Below are positions 42,260 to 52,179 of a DNA stretch of 64,000 nucleotides, one piece after another (the stretch's first letter is position 1; the number at the start of each line of letters is the position of its first letter). The stretch is from NCBI GenBank assembly GCA_965243165.1, contig OZ251535.1, positions 2,480,001 to 2,544,000 of the forward strand, given 5' to 3'. A program made the position numbers and the translations under genes. Origin of the DNA: CATQHD01 sp965243165 (GTDB lineage Bacteria > Actinomycetota > Acidimicrobiia > Spongiisociales > Spongiisociaceae). Under the pieces are notes generated by a model. That model saw nothing but the letters and a program-made list of their open reading frames with translations. It had not been told where the DNA came from and searched no databases.

Positions 42260-43543
42260 TCAGCCCTCGCCCTTGCGGTAGGGGAGGCCGTCCGCGGCGG
42301 GGGGCCGCAGGCGGGAGGTGGCGAACAGGAGCACCACCAGCACCGCTATGTGGGGGGTGATGGCCGGAAGCTGGTTGGGCACGCTGGTGGAGTTTACGTA
42401 CCAAAACCCGACCGCCGCCGCCGCCAACGCCAGCTGCAGCGTTCCCAGGCGCCCCCGCCGCAACAGCAGGCGCCGCAAGACCAAGAGACCGGCCGCGAAC
42501 ACCACCAGCAGCAGCAGTCCGTGGGCCGCGTCCTCGTCCCGGAGGCGCAGCGTCTCGGTGAACCCGAACAGGATGGCGCCGCGGGCGGTGCCGAGCGGAT
42601 TCCAGTTGCCGAAGATCATGGTGGCCAGACCGATGAAGCCCTTCCCCTGGGTTTGGCCCTCCTTGTAGAGGCCGGACAGCTGAATGGCCAGAAACCCGCC
42701 GCCCGCCCCGGCCAGCGCCCCGCTGATCACCACCCCGCAGTACTTGTACTTGTAGACGTTGACCCCCAGGGAGTCGGCGGCGTGCGGATGCTCCCCGCAA
42801 CTGCGCAGCCGCAGCCCGAAGCGGGTCTTCCAGAGCAACAGGATCGAGAGGGGGACCATCAGGTAGGCGATGAGGGTGAACCAGGACATCTGGAACACGA
42901 ACCCCCGCAGCACCCCGGCCAGGTCGGACAGGAAGAAGATGTCGGCCCGCTCCGCCGCTCCCAGCAGATCCGGGCTGTCCCAGCCGAAGAGGCCGCCCCC
43001 CGCCAGGATCGGGAGGGTGAAGCCGCTCACCCCTGAAATGGTGGGGGACTGGGTTATCGACCCGCCCCGGTCCGCGAAATGCAGATCGGACAGGAACCGG
43101 GTCAGGCCGGGCGCCATCAGGTTCACGGCCACCCCGGCGATGATGTGGTCCACGTTGAAGCCCACCGCCGCCGCCGCCATGACCAAGCCTCCGACCCCGC
43201 CGGCAACCGCCGCCAACAGCATCCCGAACCAGGGGCCCCCCACCAGGGTGCCGAAAGCCCCGAACCAGGTGCCCAGGATCAGCATGCCTTCCAAACCGAT
43301 GTTGACCACCCCGGACCGTTCCGAGAAGACGCCCCCCAGACCGGCCAGCAGGATGGGCACCGACCAGGCCAGGGCGATCGACCAAGTGCCGCTGGAGGTC
43401 AGGTCGTCGGTGGGCAGAGAGGCGAACTGCTGGGTGAAGGACAGCAGGAGCACCGCCCCCAGCCCGTAGAAGATCCACCGCCTCCGGCCGGAGACGAGCC
43501 CCGCCAGGGCGCCGGGCGCCGGCAACTTCGGCCGCGCGCTCAC
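42260..43543 (-). CDS. BMP-type ABC importer permease 2 (nucleoside/simple sugar)
   Basis: 427 residues from GTG 43543, which overlaps the stop of permease 1. About ten membrane helices and the conserved FSERSGVVNIGLEGMLILG and GLRLRSCGEHPHAADSLGVNV segments mark the BPD_transp_2 family used with BMP-type binding proteins (nucleosides or purines in known cases; riboflavin or others in some). The ligand is unassigned. Confidence 0.88.
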   Translation of the reverse strand: MSARPKLPAPGALAGLVSGRRRWIFYGLGAVLLLSFTQQFASLPTDDLTSSGTWSIALAWSVPILLAGLGGVFSERSGVVNIGLEGMLILGTWFGAFGTLVGGPWFGMLLAAVAGGVGGLVMAAAAVGFNVDHIIAGVAVNLMAPGLTRFLSDLHFADRGGSITQSPTISGVSGFTLPILAGGGLFGWDSPDLLGAAERADIFFLSDLAGVLRGFVFQMSWFTLIAYLMVPLSILLLWKTRFGLRLRSCGEHPHAADSLGVNVYKYKYCGVVISGALAGAGGGFLAIQLSGLYKEGQTQGKGFIGLATMIFGNWNPLGTARGAILFGFTETLRLRDEDAAHGLLLLVVFAAGLLVLRRLLLRRGRLGTLQLALAAAAVGFWYVNSTSVPNQLPAITPHIAVLVVLLFATSRLRPPAADGLPYRKGEG

Positions 43544-44694
43544 GGCTCCGCCTCCTCCCGGCCCCGGCCCTTGGACGCGGCCCCCGCCTCGGCCGGCGGC
43601 CCTTCCCCGACCTGGGCGGCCGCAGCGGCCGCCGCCTCGATCCGCCCCCGCCGCTGGGCCAACGCGTAGGCCACCACCGCGAACAGGATGATCACCCCCA
43701 CCATGATGGTGACGATCTCACGGGGGGCGTCCCCCCGCACCTCCAGCACCCCCGAAGCCCGCTCCAGCCAGCCGAAGGCCAGGGCTGCGAACGCCGCCCC
43801 CGCCGCGTGGTTGCGCCCCAGCAGGGCCACCGCGATCCCGGTGAAACCAAGCCCTTGGGGGAAGCGCAGGCTGTAGAAGTGCTGGTCGCCCAGCAGGTCG
43901 GCCATCCCCACCAGCCCCGCCACCGCCCCGCTGAGCAGCATGGCCAGCACGATGGTGCGTTTGGGCGGCACCCCGCTGGCCTCCGCCGCCCACGGATTGG
44001 CGCCGGTGGCCCTGAGATCGTATCCGAGCCGGGTGCGGTTGATGATCAGGTGGTAGGCCGCCCCCACCAGGGCCGCCACCAGGATGAAGGCGGTCAGCTC
44101 CACCCGGCGTATCTCCCGGGTGAACAGCTCGACCAGCGGGTTGAGGCTGGGGAACCAGCCGGAAGGGGCAATGTCCCCCAGGCGGGTGTCCAGGTTGGCG
44201 GACTCGATCTGCCAGCGCCCCAGCAGGTACGAGACCACCCCCGCCACCGCGATGGCGTTGAGCATGATGGTGGAGATCACCTCGTGGACGTTGCGGGTTA
44301 CTTTCATCCAGCCGGCCAGCCCGGCCCAGGCCGCCCCCACCGCCATCGCCGTCGCCAGGATGAGCGCCACGTGCAGCGGCGGGAACAAGGAACCGACCCC
44401 CGCTCCGACGTAGGCGGCCAGGAAAGCGGCCAGGATGTACTGCCCCTCCACCCCGATCTGGAAGAGGTTCATGCGCATGGCGATAGCGAAGGCGATGCCG
44501 GACAGATAGAGGGGGGCCGCCCGGTTGAAGGCTTCGATCAGCGTCTCCAGCCGGGTTCCGTATTCGATGACGTTGCCGAAGGCCGCCAACGGGTTTGCGC
44601 CCGACGCGGCCAGCACCAGAGAAGCCACCAGCACCGCCAGCGCCACCGCCGCCAAGGGGGGGCCGGCCACCCGGCGGACTCCTCTCCAGGTCAC
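43540..44694 (-). CDS. BMP-type ABC importer permease 1
   Basis: 384 residues from GTG 44694, overlapping the ATPase stop by GTGA. Multiple membrane helices and RMNLFQIGVEGQYILAAFLAAYVG plus 'YDLRATGANPWAAEASGV', the partner of permease 2 in BPD_transp_2 importers. A low-complexity Ala/Glu tail follows the last helix. Confidence 0.88.
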   Translation of the reverse strand: MTWRGVRRVAGPPLAAVALAVLVASLVLAASGANPLAAFGNVIEYGTRLETLIEAFNRAAPLYLSGIAFAIAMRMNLFQIGVEGQYILAAFLAAYVGAGVGSLFPPLHVALILATAMAVGAAWAGLAGWMKVTRNVHEVISTIMLNAIAVAGVVSYLLGRWQIESANLDTRLGDIAPSGWFPSLNPLVELFTREIRRVELTAFILVAALVGAAYHLIINRTRLGYDLRATGANPWAAEASGVPPKRTIVLAMLLSGAVAGLVGMADLLGDQHFYSLRFPQGLGFTGIAVALLGRNHAAGAAFAALAFGWLERASGVLEVRGDAPREIVTIMVGVIILFAVVAYALAQRRGRIEAAAAAAAQVGEGPPAEAGAASKGRGREEAEP

Positions 44695-46199
44695 GCCGCC
44701 CCCGTCATGTGAGCCCCCAGCTCGCGCAGGGTGATCCGGGACGGATCCAACCGGGCGGCGATCCCGCCCCGCAGCATCACCAGCAGGACGTCGCTCAGGC
44801 CGATCAGCTCCTCGAGGTCGGCCGAGATGAGCAGCACCGCCAGCCCGGCGGCCCGCGCCCGGCGCAGCTCCCCCCACACCGCCGCCTGCGAACCCACATC
44901 GATGCCGCGGGTGGGGTGGGCGGCTATCAGCGGGTTGCAGCGGGCGGCCAGCTCCCGGCCCACCACCAGCTTCTGCTGGTTGCCGCCCGACAGGGCGTGC
45001 ACCCCGGTGTCCACCCCCGGCGTGCGCACGTCGAACCGCTCGACCACCTCGGCGGCGCGGCGCTTGGAGGCCCCCTCGTCGATCCACACCCCCGAGCGCA
45101 GGAAGGGCGGGCGGGATTGGTGCCCCAGGATGCTGTTCTCCCAGACGGGGGCGGGGAGCAGCAGGCCCCGGCGGTGGCGGTCCTCGGGGATGTAGCCCAG
45201 GCCGGCCTCCCGCCGCCGCCGCACCGGCCACCCGGTCACGTCCTCCCCGTGCAGGCGGATCGACCCTTCCGTGACCGGGGTGATGCCCAGGATCGCTTCC
45301 ACCAGCTCGGCCTGGCCGTTGCCTTCCACCCCCGCTATCCCTGCGATCTCGCCGCCGCGCACCTCGAAGGACACGTTCCTCAGCCGAAGGGCTCCGGCCT
45401 CGTCCACCGCCGAAATGTTCTCGACCTCGACCGCCGCCCGGTCGGTCACCGCCGCCTTCCGGGTCTCGGGGGTGGGAAGCTCGGAGCCCACCATCAGCTC
45501 GGCCAGGTCGGCGGCGGTCACGTCCTGCGGCTTCACGGCGGCCACCGAGCGTCCCTGGCGCAATACGGTGATGGCGTCGGCCACGGCCAGAACTTCGTCC
45601 AGCTTGTGGTCGATGAAGATGATGGTGTGGCCCTCCGCCGCCAGCTCCCGCATGTTGCGGAACAGCTCCTCCACCTCCTGCGGCACCAGCACGGCGGTGG
45701 GCTCGTCCAAGATCAGGATGCGGGCGCCCCGGTAGAGGATCTTGATGATCTCGATCCGCTGCCGCTCCCCCACCTCCAAGGCCTCGACCGCGTCGTCGTA
45801 GTCCAGCTCCAGCCCGTAGGCCCCGCCCAGTTCCTCCAGCCGGGAACGGGCGGCGGCGAAGTCGATCATCGGCCCTATCGAGGGTTCGGCGCCCAGCACC
45901 ACGTTCTCGAGCACCGACAGGTTGTCGGCCAGCATGAAGTGCTGGTGCACCATCCCGATCCCCGCCTCGATGGCGTCCTTGGGGGATGCGAAGGCCCGCT
46001 CCTCGCCGAACACCTCGATCCGGCCTTCGTCCGGGGCCTGCATGCCGTAGAGTATCTTCATCAGGGTCGACTTGCCGGCCCCGTTCTCGCCGCAGACGGC
46101 GTGTATCTCCCCATCTTCCACCGCCAGGTCGATGCGGTCGTTGGCCACCACGCCGGGGAACCGCTTGGTGATCCCCGACAGCCTCACCGCCGCGCTCAT
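44691..46199 (-). CDS. BMP-type ABC importer ATPase (two nucleotide-binding domains)
   Basis: 502 residues from ATG 46199. A sugar/nucleoside-type double ATPase: first domain with Walker A GENGAGKST, signature VGERQRIEI and Walker B ILILDEPTAVL; second domain with a degenerate Walker A region and HALSGGNQQKLVVGREL. It powers uptake through the two permeases that follow; the binding protein gene precedes it by about 46 bases. Confidence 0.93.
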   Translation of the reverse strand: MSAAVRLSGITKRFPGVVANDRIDLAVEDGEIHAVCGENGAGKSTLMKILYGMQAPDEGRIEVFGEERAFASPKDAIEAGIGMVHQHFMLADNLSVLENVVLGAEPSIGPMIDFAAARSRLEELGGAYGLELDYDDAVEALEVGERQRIEIIKILYRGARILILDEPTAVLVPQEVEELFRNMRELAAEGHTIIFIDHKLDEVLAVADAITVLRQGRSVAAVKPQDVTAADLAELMVGSELPTPETRKAAVTDRAAVEVENISAVDEAGALRLRNVSFEVRGGEIAGIAGVEGNGQAELVEAILGITPVTEGSIRLHGEDVTGWPVRRRREAGLGYIPEDRHRRGLLLPAPVWENSILGHQSRPPFLRSGVWIDEGASKRRAAEVVERFDVRTPGVDTGVHALSGGNQQKLVVGRELAARCNPLIAAHPTRGIDVGSQAAVWGELRRARAAGLAVLLISADLEELIGLSDVLLVMLRGGIAARLDPSRITLRELGAHMTGAA

Positions 46200-46245
46200 C
46201 GGCTCATCCGCCCTCCGCCCCCGCTCTGACCGCCGGCGGCGCCCC

Positions 46246-48324
46246 TCAACCTCCGTAGTCGGCCGGGTCTCGGCTCACTTCCAACTCGCCGGAGACGATG
46301 CGGGCCTTCCATTCCTCCAGCTGAGGAACGATATCATCCACATGACCCCCCGTAGTCGAATAACCAACCCCGTCAACCGCCAAATCAAACCGCTGCTCCC
46401 CCGCCGAGAACGACCCACCCTGAACCGCCGCAACAGTATTGAACACCGCCACATCCACCCGCTTCAACATCGACGTCAAAATATACGGCCCGAACTCCTC
46501 CCCCGCCGTCAAATACTGATCCGAATCCACCCCAATCGCCCACACATGCGTCCCATTAGCCTCAGAAAAATCCTTCGCAGCCTGGAACAAACCACCACCA
46601 GTACCGCCAGCCGCATGATAAACCACATCCGCCCCCTCCTCGAACATCGACTGCGCAATCACCCGACCAGCCGCCGGATCATTGAACCCACCAAAATCAG
46701 GCGGCTCCGTCACATACTGCGACACCACCTCAACCGAAGAATCAACCGCCCCAACACCCGCCAAAAACCCCGCCTCAAACGCATGAATCAACGGAATATT
46801 CACCCCACCAATAAAACCAACCTTCCCCGACTCCGACTTCAAAGCAGCCGCCACCCCCACCAAAAACGAACCCTGCTCCTCAGAAAACAACAAACCCGCC
46901 ACATTAGGAGCCTCCACCAACGAATCCACAATCGCAAAATCCACCTCAGGAAACTCCGCCGCCACCACCGACATCGGCTCACTGAACAAAAACCCAACAC
47001 CAATCACAACATCAGCACCCTCCGACGCCTGCAACGCCAACAACTCCTCACGATTCGTCCCATCCTCATTAGCCGAAGCCTCAGAAGCAGAAACCCCCAA
47101 CTCAGACTTAGCCCGATCCAAACCAGCCGCCGCCGCATCATTGAAAGACTGATCACCCCGCCCCCCAATATCATAAACCAACCCCACACTCACCGGCTCA
47201 CCCCCCGCAACAGACACCGCCGCCGCCAGGTTAGACGGGTCTCGGCTGACAACGATCTCGCCGGAGACGATGCGGGCCTTCCACTCCTCCAGCTGAGGAA
47301 CGATATCATCCACATGACCCCCCGTAGTCGAATAACCAACCCCGTCAACCGCCAAATCAAACCGCTGCTCCCCCGCCGAGAACGACCCACCCTGAACCGC
47401 CGCAACAGTATTGAACACCGCCACATCCACCCGCTTCAACATCGACGTCAAAATATACGGCCCGAACTCCTCCCCCGCCGTCAAATACTGATCCGAATCC
47501 ACCCCAATCGCCCACACATGCGTCCCATTAGCCTCAGAAAAATCCTTCGCAGCCTGGAACAAACCACCACCAGTACCGCCAGCCGCATGATAAACCACAT
47601 CCGCCCCCTCCTCGAACATCGACTGCGCAATCACCCGACCAGCCGCCGGATCATTGAACCCACCAAAATCAGGCGGCTCCGTCACATACTGCGACACCAC
47701 CTCAACCGAAGAATCAACCGCCCCAACACCCGCCAAAAACCCCGCCTCAAACGCATGAATCAACGGAATATTCACCCCACCAATAAAACCAACCTTCCCC
47801 GACTCCGACTTCAAAGCAGCCGCCACCCCCACCAAAAACGAACCCTGCTCCTCAGAAAACAACAAACCCGCCACATTAGGAGCCTCCACCAACGAATCCA
47901 CAATCGCAAAATCCACCTCAGGAAACTCCGCCGCCACCACCGACATCGGCTCACTGAACAAAAACCCAACACCAATCACAACATCAGCACCCTCCGACGC
48001 CTGCAACGCCAACAACTCCTCACGATTCGTCCCATCCTCATTAGCCGAAGCCTCAGAAGCAGAAACCCCCAACTCAGACTTAGCCCGATCCAAACCAGCC
48101 GCCGCCGCATCATTGAAAGACTGATCACCCCGCCCCCCAATATCATAAACCAACCCCACACTCACCGGCTCACCCCCGGCAGCGGGCGCCGCCGCCTCTG
48201 AGGTTTGGCCGGCGGCCGCCGGGGCAGAGGTGGTCTCGCCCGGCTCCTCGGCGCCGCCGCCGCACGCCGCCGCCGACAGCCCCAAGACTGCCAGCCAGAT
48301 CAACAACCTGGTACGAATACGCAT
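46246..48324 (-). CDS. Tandem-duplicated BMP family binding lipoprotein
   Basis: 692 residues from ATG 48324. A lipobox-like LGLSAAAC and a Thr/Ala linker are followed by two complete BMP domains (each VSVGLVYDIGGRGDQSFND... to RIVSGE...VSRDP), about twice the usual length. The two units are practically identical in amino acids. The coding strand of both is C-poor and G/T-rich, while the signal peptide, the linker and the ends have normal composition. BMP proteins bind nucleosides or other small ligands for the importer encoded downstream. If translated as such, this is a covalent two-lobed dimer on one lipid anchor. Confidence 0.88.
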   Translation of the reverse strand: MRIRTRLLIWLAVLGLSAAACGGGAEEPGETTSAPAAAGQTSEAAAPAAGGEPVSVGLVYDIGGRGDQSFNDAAAAGLDRAKSELGVSASEASANEDGTNREELLALQASEGADVVIGVGFLFSEPMSVVAAEFPEVDFAIVDSLVEAPNVAGLLFSEEQGSFLVGVAAALKSESGKVGFIGGVNIPLIHAFEAGFLAGVGAVDSSVEVVSQYVTEPPDFGGFNDPAAGRVIAQSMFEEGADVVYHAAGGTGGGLFQAAKDFSEANGTHVWAIGVDSDQYLTAGEEFGPYILTSMLKRVDVAVFNTVAAVQGGSFSAGEQRFDLAVDGVGYSTTGGHVDDIVPQLEEWKARIVSGEIVVSRDPSNLAAAVSVAGGEPVSVGLVYDIGGRGDQSFNDAAAAGLDRAKSELGVSASEASANEDGTNREELLALQASEGADVVIGVGFLFSEPMSVVAAEFPEVDFAIVDSLVEAPNVAGLLFSEEQGSFLVGVAAALKSESGKVGFIGGVNIPLIHAFEAGFLAGVGAVDSSVEVVSQYVTEPPDFGGFNDPAAGRVIAQSMFEEGADVVYHAAGGTGGGLFQAAKDFSEANGTHVWAIGVDSDQYLTAGEEFGPYILTSMLKRVDVAVFNTVAAVQGGSFSAGEQRFDLAVDGVGYSTTGGHVDDIVPQLEEWKARIVSGELEVSRDPADYGG
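46285..47205 (-). repeat. 972-bp tandem duplication, unit A (downstream unit)
   Basis: Identical by eye to 47257-48177 except one base (T at 46312, C at 47284). The spacing of exactly 972 bases (324 codons) keeps the frame. Confidence 0.9.
47257..48177 (-). repeat. 972-bp tandem duplication, unit B (upstream unit)
   Basis: Partner of 46285-47205. The 51-base joint between units encodes VVSRDPSNLAAAVSVA or similar and differs from both outer ends. Confidence 0.9.
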
Positions 48325-48350
48325 CGTTCGCGCTCCTCTACTTAGGGGAA

Positions 48351-48364
48351 CCCCGCCCGCGGGG
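48351..48364. terminator. Hairpin between clpC and the BMP operon
   Basis: Perfect CCCCGC-CC-GCGGGG, in the 113-base gap after the clpC stop; may end clpC transcription or lie in the BMP leader. Confidence 0.35.
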
Positions 48365-48437
48365 ACGCCGCAGGCGCCATTCTACGCGCGAGCCGCCCCC
48401 GTGTCACACCGTCCGGACGGTCGGTCCCGCGGGGGGC

Positions 48438-50930
48438 CTAGGACTCGGACTCGACCAGATCGACGGGAGCGGTGTCGGGGGTGTCGACCATCTCGAAAAA
48501 CAAGGCCTCCCCCTCGGATTCGGGGTCCACGTCCACCACGATGGTGGCCCCCGGCTTGTACTCGCCGAGGAGCACCTGCTCCGCCAGCGGATCCTCCAAG
48601 TAGCGCTGGATGGCCCTCCGGAGGGGCCGGGCGCCCAGATTCCGGTCGTAGCCCTTCCTCACCAGGAAGGTCTTGGCCGCATCGCTCAGCACCAGGTCGA
48701 GCGCCTGGGAGGCCAGCTGCTCCCGGTCCCTGACCAGCAGCAGGTCGACTATCTGCTTCACCTCGTCCTCGGTGAGCTGGTGGAACACGATCACCTCGTC
48801 GATGCGGTTGAGAAACTCGGTGCGGAAGTGGCGCTTCAGCTCATCGGTCAGCTTCTGCTTCATCTTCTCGTAGGAGACCTCGTCGCTCTCCTGCTGGAAC
48901 CCCACCGACCGCTTGTTCAGCGACTGCGACCCCAGGTTGGAAGTCATGATGATGACGGTGTTCTTGAAGTCCACCGTGCGGCCCTGGGCGTCGGTCAGGC
49001 GGCCGTCCTCCAGTATCTGCAACAGGGTGTTGAAGACGTCGGGGTGGGCCTTCTCGATCTCGTCGAACAGCACCACGGAGAAGGGCTTGCGCCGCACCGC
49101 CTCGGCCAGCTGCCCGCCCTCGTCGTAGCCCACGTACCCGGGCGGAGACCCCAGCAGGCGGCTCACCGTGTGCTTCTCCATGTATTCGGACATGTCGATC
49201 TGGATGAGGGCGTCCTCGTCGCCGAACAGGAACTCGGCCAAGGCTTTGGCGGTCTCGGTCTTGCCGACCCCCGACGGCCCCAGGAAGATGAACGACCCGC
49301 TGGGGCGCTTGGGGTCCTTGAGGCCCGCCCTGGTGCGCCTGATGGCGCGGCTGACCGCCGAGATTCCGTCGTGCTGGCCGATGATCCGCTTGTGGAGCTC
49401 CTCCTCCATGTGCACCAGCCGGGCGGTCTCCTCCTCGGTCAGGCGGTGCACCGGGATGCCCGTCCACTGGGCCAGCACATCGGCGATCTCGTCCTCGTCG
49501 ATCACCCAGTCGTCCGCCGGCCCTTCGCCCTCGAGCTCGGATTTGCGCTGGGCGCGGTCGGAAAGCAGCGACCGTTCCTGATCGCGGAGCTGGGCGGCCC
49601 GCTCGAACTGCTGGGCCGACACCGCCTTCAGCTTGTCGTTGCGCACCGCCGCCAGCTGATCGTCGATCTGCTTGAGATGCGGGCTGGAGCCGCGCCGGAA
49701 GATGCGGTTGCGGCTGCCGGCCTCGTCGATCAGGTCGATGGCCTTGTCGGGCAGGAAGCGGTCGGATATGTAGCGGTCGGCCAGGGCGGCGGCCGTCTTC
49801 AAGGCGCTGTCGGTGAAGCGCACCGAGTGGTGGGCCTCGTAGCGGTCCTTCAGGCCGTGGAGGATCTGGACCGTCTCGGTGACGGTCGGCTCGTCCACCG
49901 TGATCGGCTGGAAGCGCCGCTCCAACGCCGAATCCTTCTCCAGGTGCTTGCGGTATTCCTCCAGGGTGGTGGCGCCCACCGTCTGGAGCTCCCCCCGGGC
50001 GAGCATCGGTTTGAGGATGCTGGCGGCGTCGATGGCCCCTTCGGCCGCCCCCGCGCCCACCAGGGTGTGGATCTCGTCGATGAACAGGACTATGTCGCCG
50101 CGGGTCCGGATCTCCTTCAGCACCTTCTTGAGCCGCTCCTCGAAGTCCCCCCGGTAGCGCGATCCGGCCACCAGCGCCCCCAGGTCGAGGGTGTAGATCT
50201 GCTTGGCGGAGAGGGTGTCGGGGACTTCTCCGGCGTTGATCCGCTGGGCCAGGCCCTCCACGATGGCGGTCTTGCCCACCCCCGGCTCGCCGACCAGCAC
50301 CGGGTTGTTCTTGGAACGGCGGGACAATATCTGCATCACCCGCTCGATCTCGGTCTGGCGCCCGATGACCGGATCGAGGTCGTTGTCGCGGGCCATCTGG
50401 GTGAGGTTGCGCCCGAACTGGTCCAGAACGGTGGAACCCGACACCGAAGCCCCCCTGGAGGGTCCGGTGGTCGCCGGGGCGGGTTCGTCGCCGGATCCGC
50501 CGGAGAGCAGCTGGATCACCGTGTGGCGCACCTTCGGCAGATCGGCGCCGAGCTTCTCGAGCACCTGCGCGGCCACTCCATCGCCTTCTCGGATCAGCCC
50601 CAGCAGGATGTGCTCGGTTCCGATGTAGTTGTGGCCCAGCTGGAGGGCTTCCCGCAGGCTCAGCTCCAGCACCTTCTTGGCGCGGGGGGTGAACGGGATG
50701 TGGCCGGAGGGCGACTGGTGGCCTTGGCCGATGGTGTCGACCACCTGGCTGCGCACCGAGTCGAGGCGGATGCCCAGACTCTGGAGGCCGCGGGCGGCCA
50801 CCCCCTCCCCCTCGTGGATCAGGCCGAGCAGGATGTGCTCGGTGCCGATGTAGTTGTGGTTGAGCAGTCTGGCTTCTTCTTGAGCCAGCACCACCACCCG
50901 GCGCGCCCGGTCAGTGAATCGTTCGAACAA
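48438..50930 (-). CDS. clpC: ATP-dependent Clp protease ATPase subunit ClpC
   Basis: 830 residues. TTG 50930 is the start because the product then begins FERFTDRARRVVVLAQEEAR as in all ClpC, and gggaggtag precedes it. Two Clp_N repeats (NYIGTEHILLGLI twice), first AAA+ domain with Walker A GEPGVGKT (K220), a middle UVR-like motif QFERAAQLRDQE, second AAA+ with GPSGVGKT (K557). Unfoldase for ClpP and adaptor-dependent proteolysis. A divergent promoter region of about 200 bases is shared with the prenyl synthase gene. Confidence 0.96.
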   Translation of the reverse strand: MFERFTDRARRVVVLAQEEARLLNHNYIGTEHILLGLIHEGEGVAARGLQSLGIRLDSVRSQVVDTIGQGHQSPSGHIPFTPRAKKVLELSLREALQLGHNYIGTEHILLGLIREGDGVAAQVLEKLGADLPKVRHTVIQLLSGGSGDEPAPATTGPSRGASVSGSTVLDQFGRNLTQMARDNDLDPVIGRQTEIERVMQILSRRSKNNPVLVGEPGVGKTAIVEGLAQRINAGEVPDTLSAKQIYTLDLGALVAGSRYRGDFEERLKKVLKEIRTRGDIVLFIDEIHTLVGAGAAEGAIDAASILKPMLARGELQTVGATTLEEYRKHLEKDSALERRFQPITVDEPTVTETVQILHGLKDRYEAHHSVRFTDSALKTAAALADRYISDRFLPDKAIDLIDEAGSRNRIFRRGSSPHLKQIDDQLAAVRNDKLKAVSAQQFERAAQLRDQERSLLSDRAQRKSELEGEGPADDWVIDEDEIADVLAQWTGIPVHRLTEEETARLVHMEEELHKRIIGQHDGISAVSRAIRRTRAGLKDPKRPSGSFIFLGPSGVGKTETAKALAEFLFGDEDALIQIDMSEYMEKHTVSRLLGSPPGYVGYDEGGQLAEAVRRKPFSVVLFDEIEKAHPDVFNTLLQILEDGRLTDAQGRTVDFKNTVIIMTSNLGSQSLNKRSVGFQQESDEVSYEKMKQKLTDELKRHFRTEFLNRIDEVIVFHQLTEDEVKQIVDLLLVRDREQLASQALDLVLSDAAKTFLVRKGYDRNLGARPLRRAIQRYLEDPLAEQVLLGEYKPGATIVVDVDPESEGEALFFEMVDTPDTAPVDLVESES

Positions 50931-51130
50931 GCCTATCTACCTCCCGAGCCGCGCCGGCCTGCATGCGCAGAACCTGCTGTTTGAGAACCCAAGCTTAAAC
51001 GCATCTGTTTCATAGGGGCGACTATAACCATTGCGCCTGGGTCGGGCGGGTCCGGCCTTTAGCGAACATCCGCCTCCGTCCGGCGGCTTACCATAGGCCA
51101 AGACGCGGCGGGCGGCAGTCGGAGCGAAGG

Positions 51131-52135
51131 ATGACAACACCAGATCTGCGGGATCTGATCGACATCCCCGGCCTCTGGGAGCGGGTGGACCGGGTGGAGG
51201 AGCGGCTCTTCGAGGCCTCTGCCTCGGACGACCCGTACCTCACCCGGATCGCCCAGCACCTCTTGGCGGCGGGGGGGAAGCGCTACCGCCCCGTCCTCAC
51301 CCAGCTGGCGGGCGAGTTCGGTCCGGCGCGGGATCACCGGCTGATCGAGGCCGGGGCGGCCGTGGAGCTGATCCACATCGGTTCGCTCTACCACGACGAC
51401 GTGATCGACGAGGCGGAGGTGCGGCGGGGCGCCGCTTCGGTCAACGTCAAATGGAGCAACACCGAGGCCATCCTGGCGGGGGACTTCCTCATCGCCCGCG
51501 CCTCGGAGGTGGCCGCCGCCAGCCTGGGCGAGGAAGGGGTGCGGCTGCTGGCCCGCACCTACGCCGAGCTGGTGGAGGGCCAGACCCTGGAACTGCAGCT
51601 GACCGGCGGCCTGGCCCACGGCCCCGCCGACCACTACCGGGTGATCGGAGGCAAGACCGCCAGCCTGATCAGAACCTCCGCCCGGCTGGGCGCGCTGGCG
51701 GCCGACGCCTCCCCGGAGGCGGTGGAGGCCCTGACGACGGCCGCCTGGGAGCTGGGCATGGTCTTCCAGCTGACCGACGACGCCCTCGACTTGGTGGCGA
51801 CCGAAGAGCATCTGGGCAAGCCGGCCGGGAGCGACATCCACCAAGGGGTGTACACCCTGCCGGTGCTCCATGCCCTCGCCGGCCCGTCCGGGCGCCGGAT
51901 CGCCGACCTGCTGGAGGGCGGCGCCGCCGTCGGCAGCGGGGCGGCGGCCGAGGTGATCCGCCTGGTGCGCGAGGGCGGCCATGTCGAGCGGACCCTCGAT
52001 GAATGCCGGAGCAGGCTCAGGACCGCCGCCGAGGCCGTCGATTCCCTCCCCGGCGGGGCCGCCCGCGCCGTCCTGCATCGGATGGGCGGCTTCCTGATCG
52101 ACCGGGTGCGCCTCGCCGGCGCAGAGCAGGGTTGA
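51131..52135 (+). CDS. Trans-polyprenyl diphosphate synthase
   Basis: 334 residues from ATG 51131. Aspartate-rich motifs are both present: first LYHDDVIDEAEVRRG, second FQLTDDALDL, with GGKRYRPVL near the start and the GKTASLI segment. Long-chain (C30-C50) prenyl synthases for menaquinone side chains look like this. Chain length cannot be read by eye with confidence. It ends 45 bases before the convergent lysS. Confidence 0.92.
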   Translation: MTTPDLRDLIDIPGLWERVDRVEERLFEASASDDPYLTRIAQHLLAAGGKRYRPVLTQLAGEFGPARDHRLIEAGAAVELIHIGSLYHDDVIDEAEVRRGAASVNVKWSNTEAILAGDFLIARASEVAAASLGEEGVRLLARTYAELVEGQTLELQLTGGLAHGPADHYRVIGGKTASLIRTSARLGALAADASPEAVEALTTAAWELGMVFQLTDDALDLVATEEHLGKPAGSDIHQGVYTLPVLHALAGPSGRRIADLLEGGAAVGSGAAAEVIRLVREGGHVERTLDECRSRLRTAAEAVDSLPGGAARAVLHRMGGFLIDRVRLAGAEQG

Positions 52136-52179
52136 AAATGGGGTTTCGGGGGACCGAGGCGGCCCTTCGCGGGCCTGCC

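Noticed and set aside
46072..48201. A 709-codon open frame on the plus strand with two identical halves rich in Arg/His
   Set aside because: It is antisense to the BMP duplication; it stays open only because that coding strand is C-poor, and its product is low-complexity.
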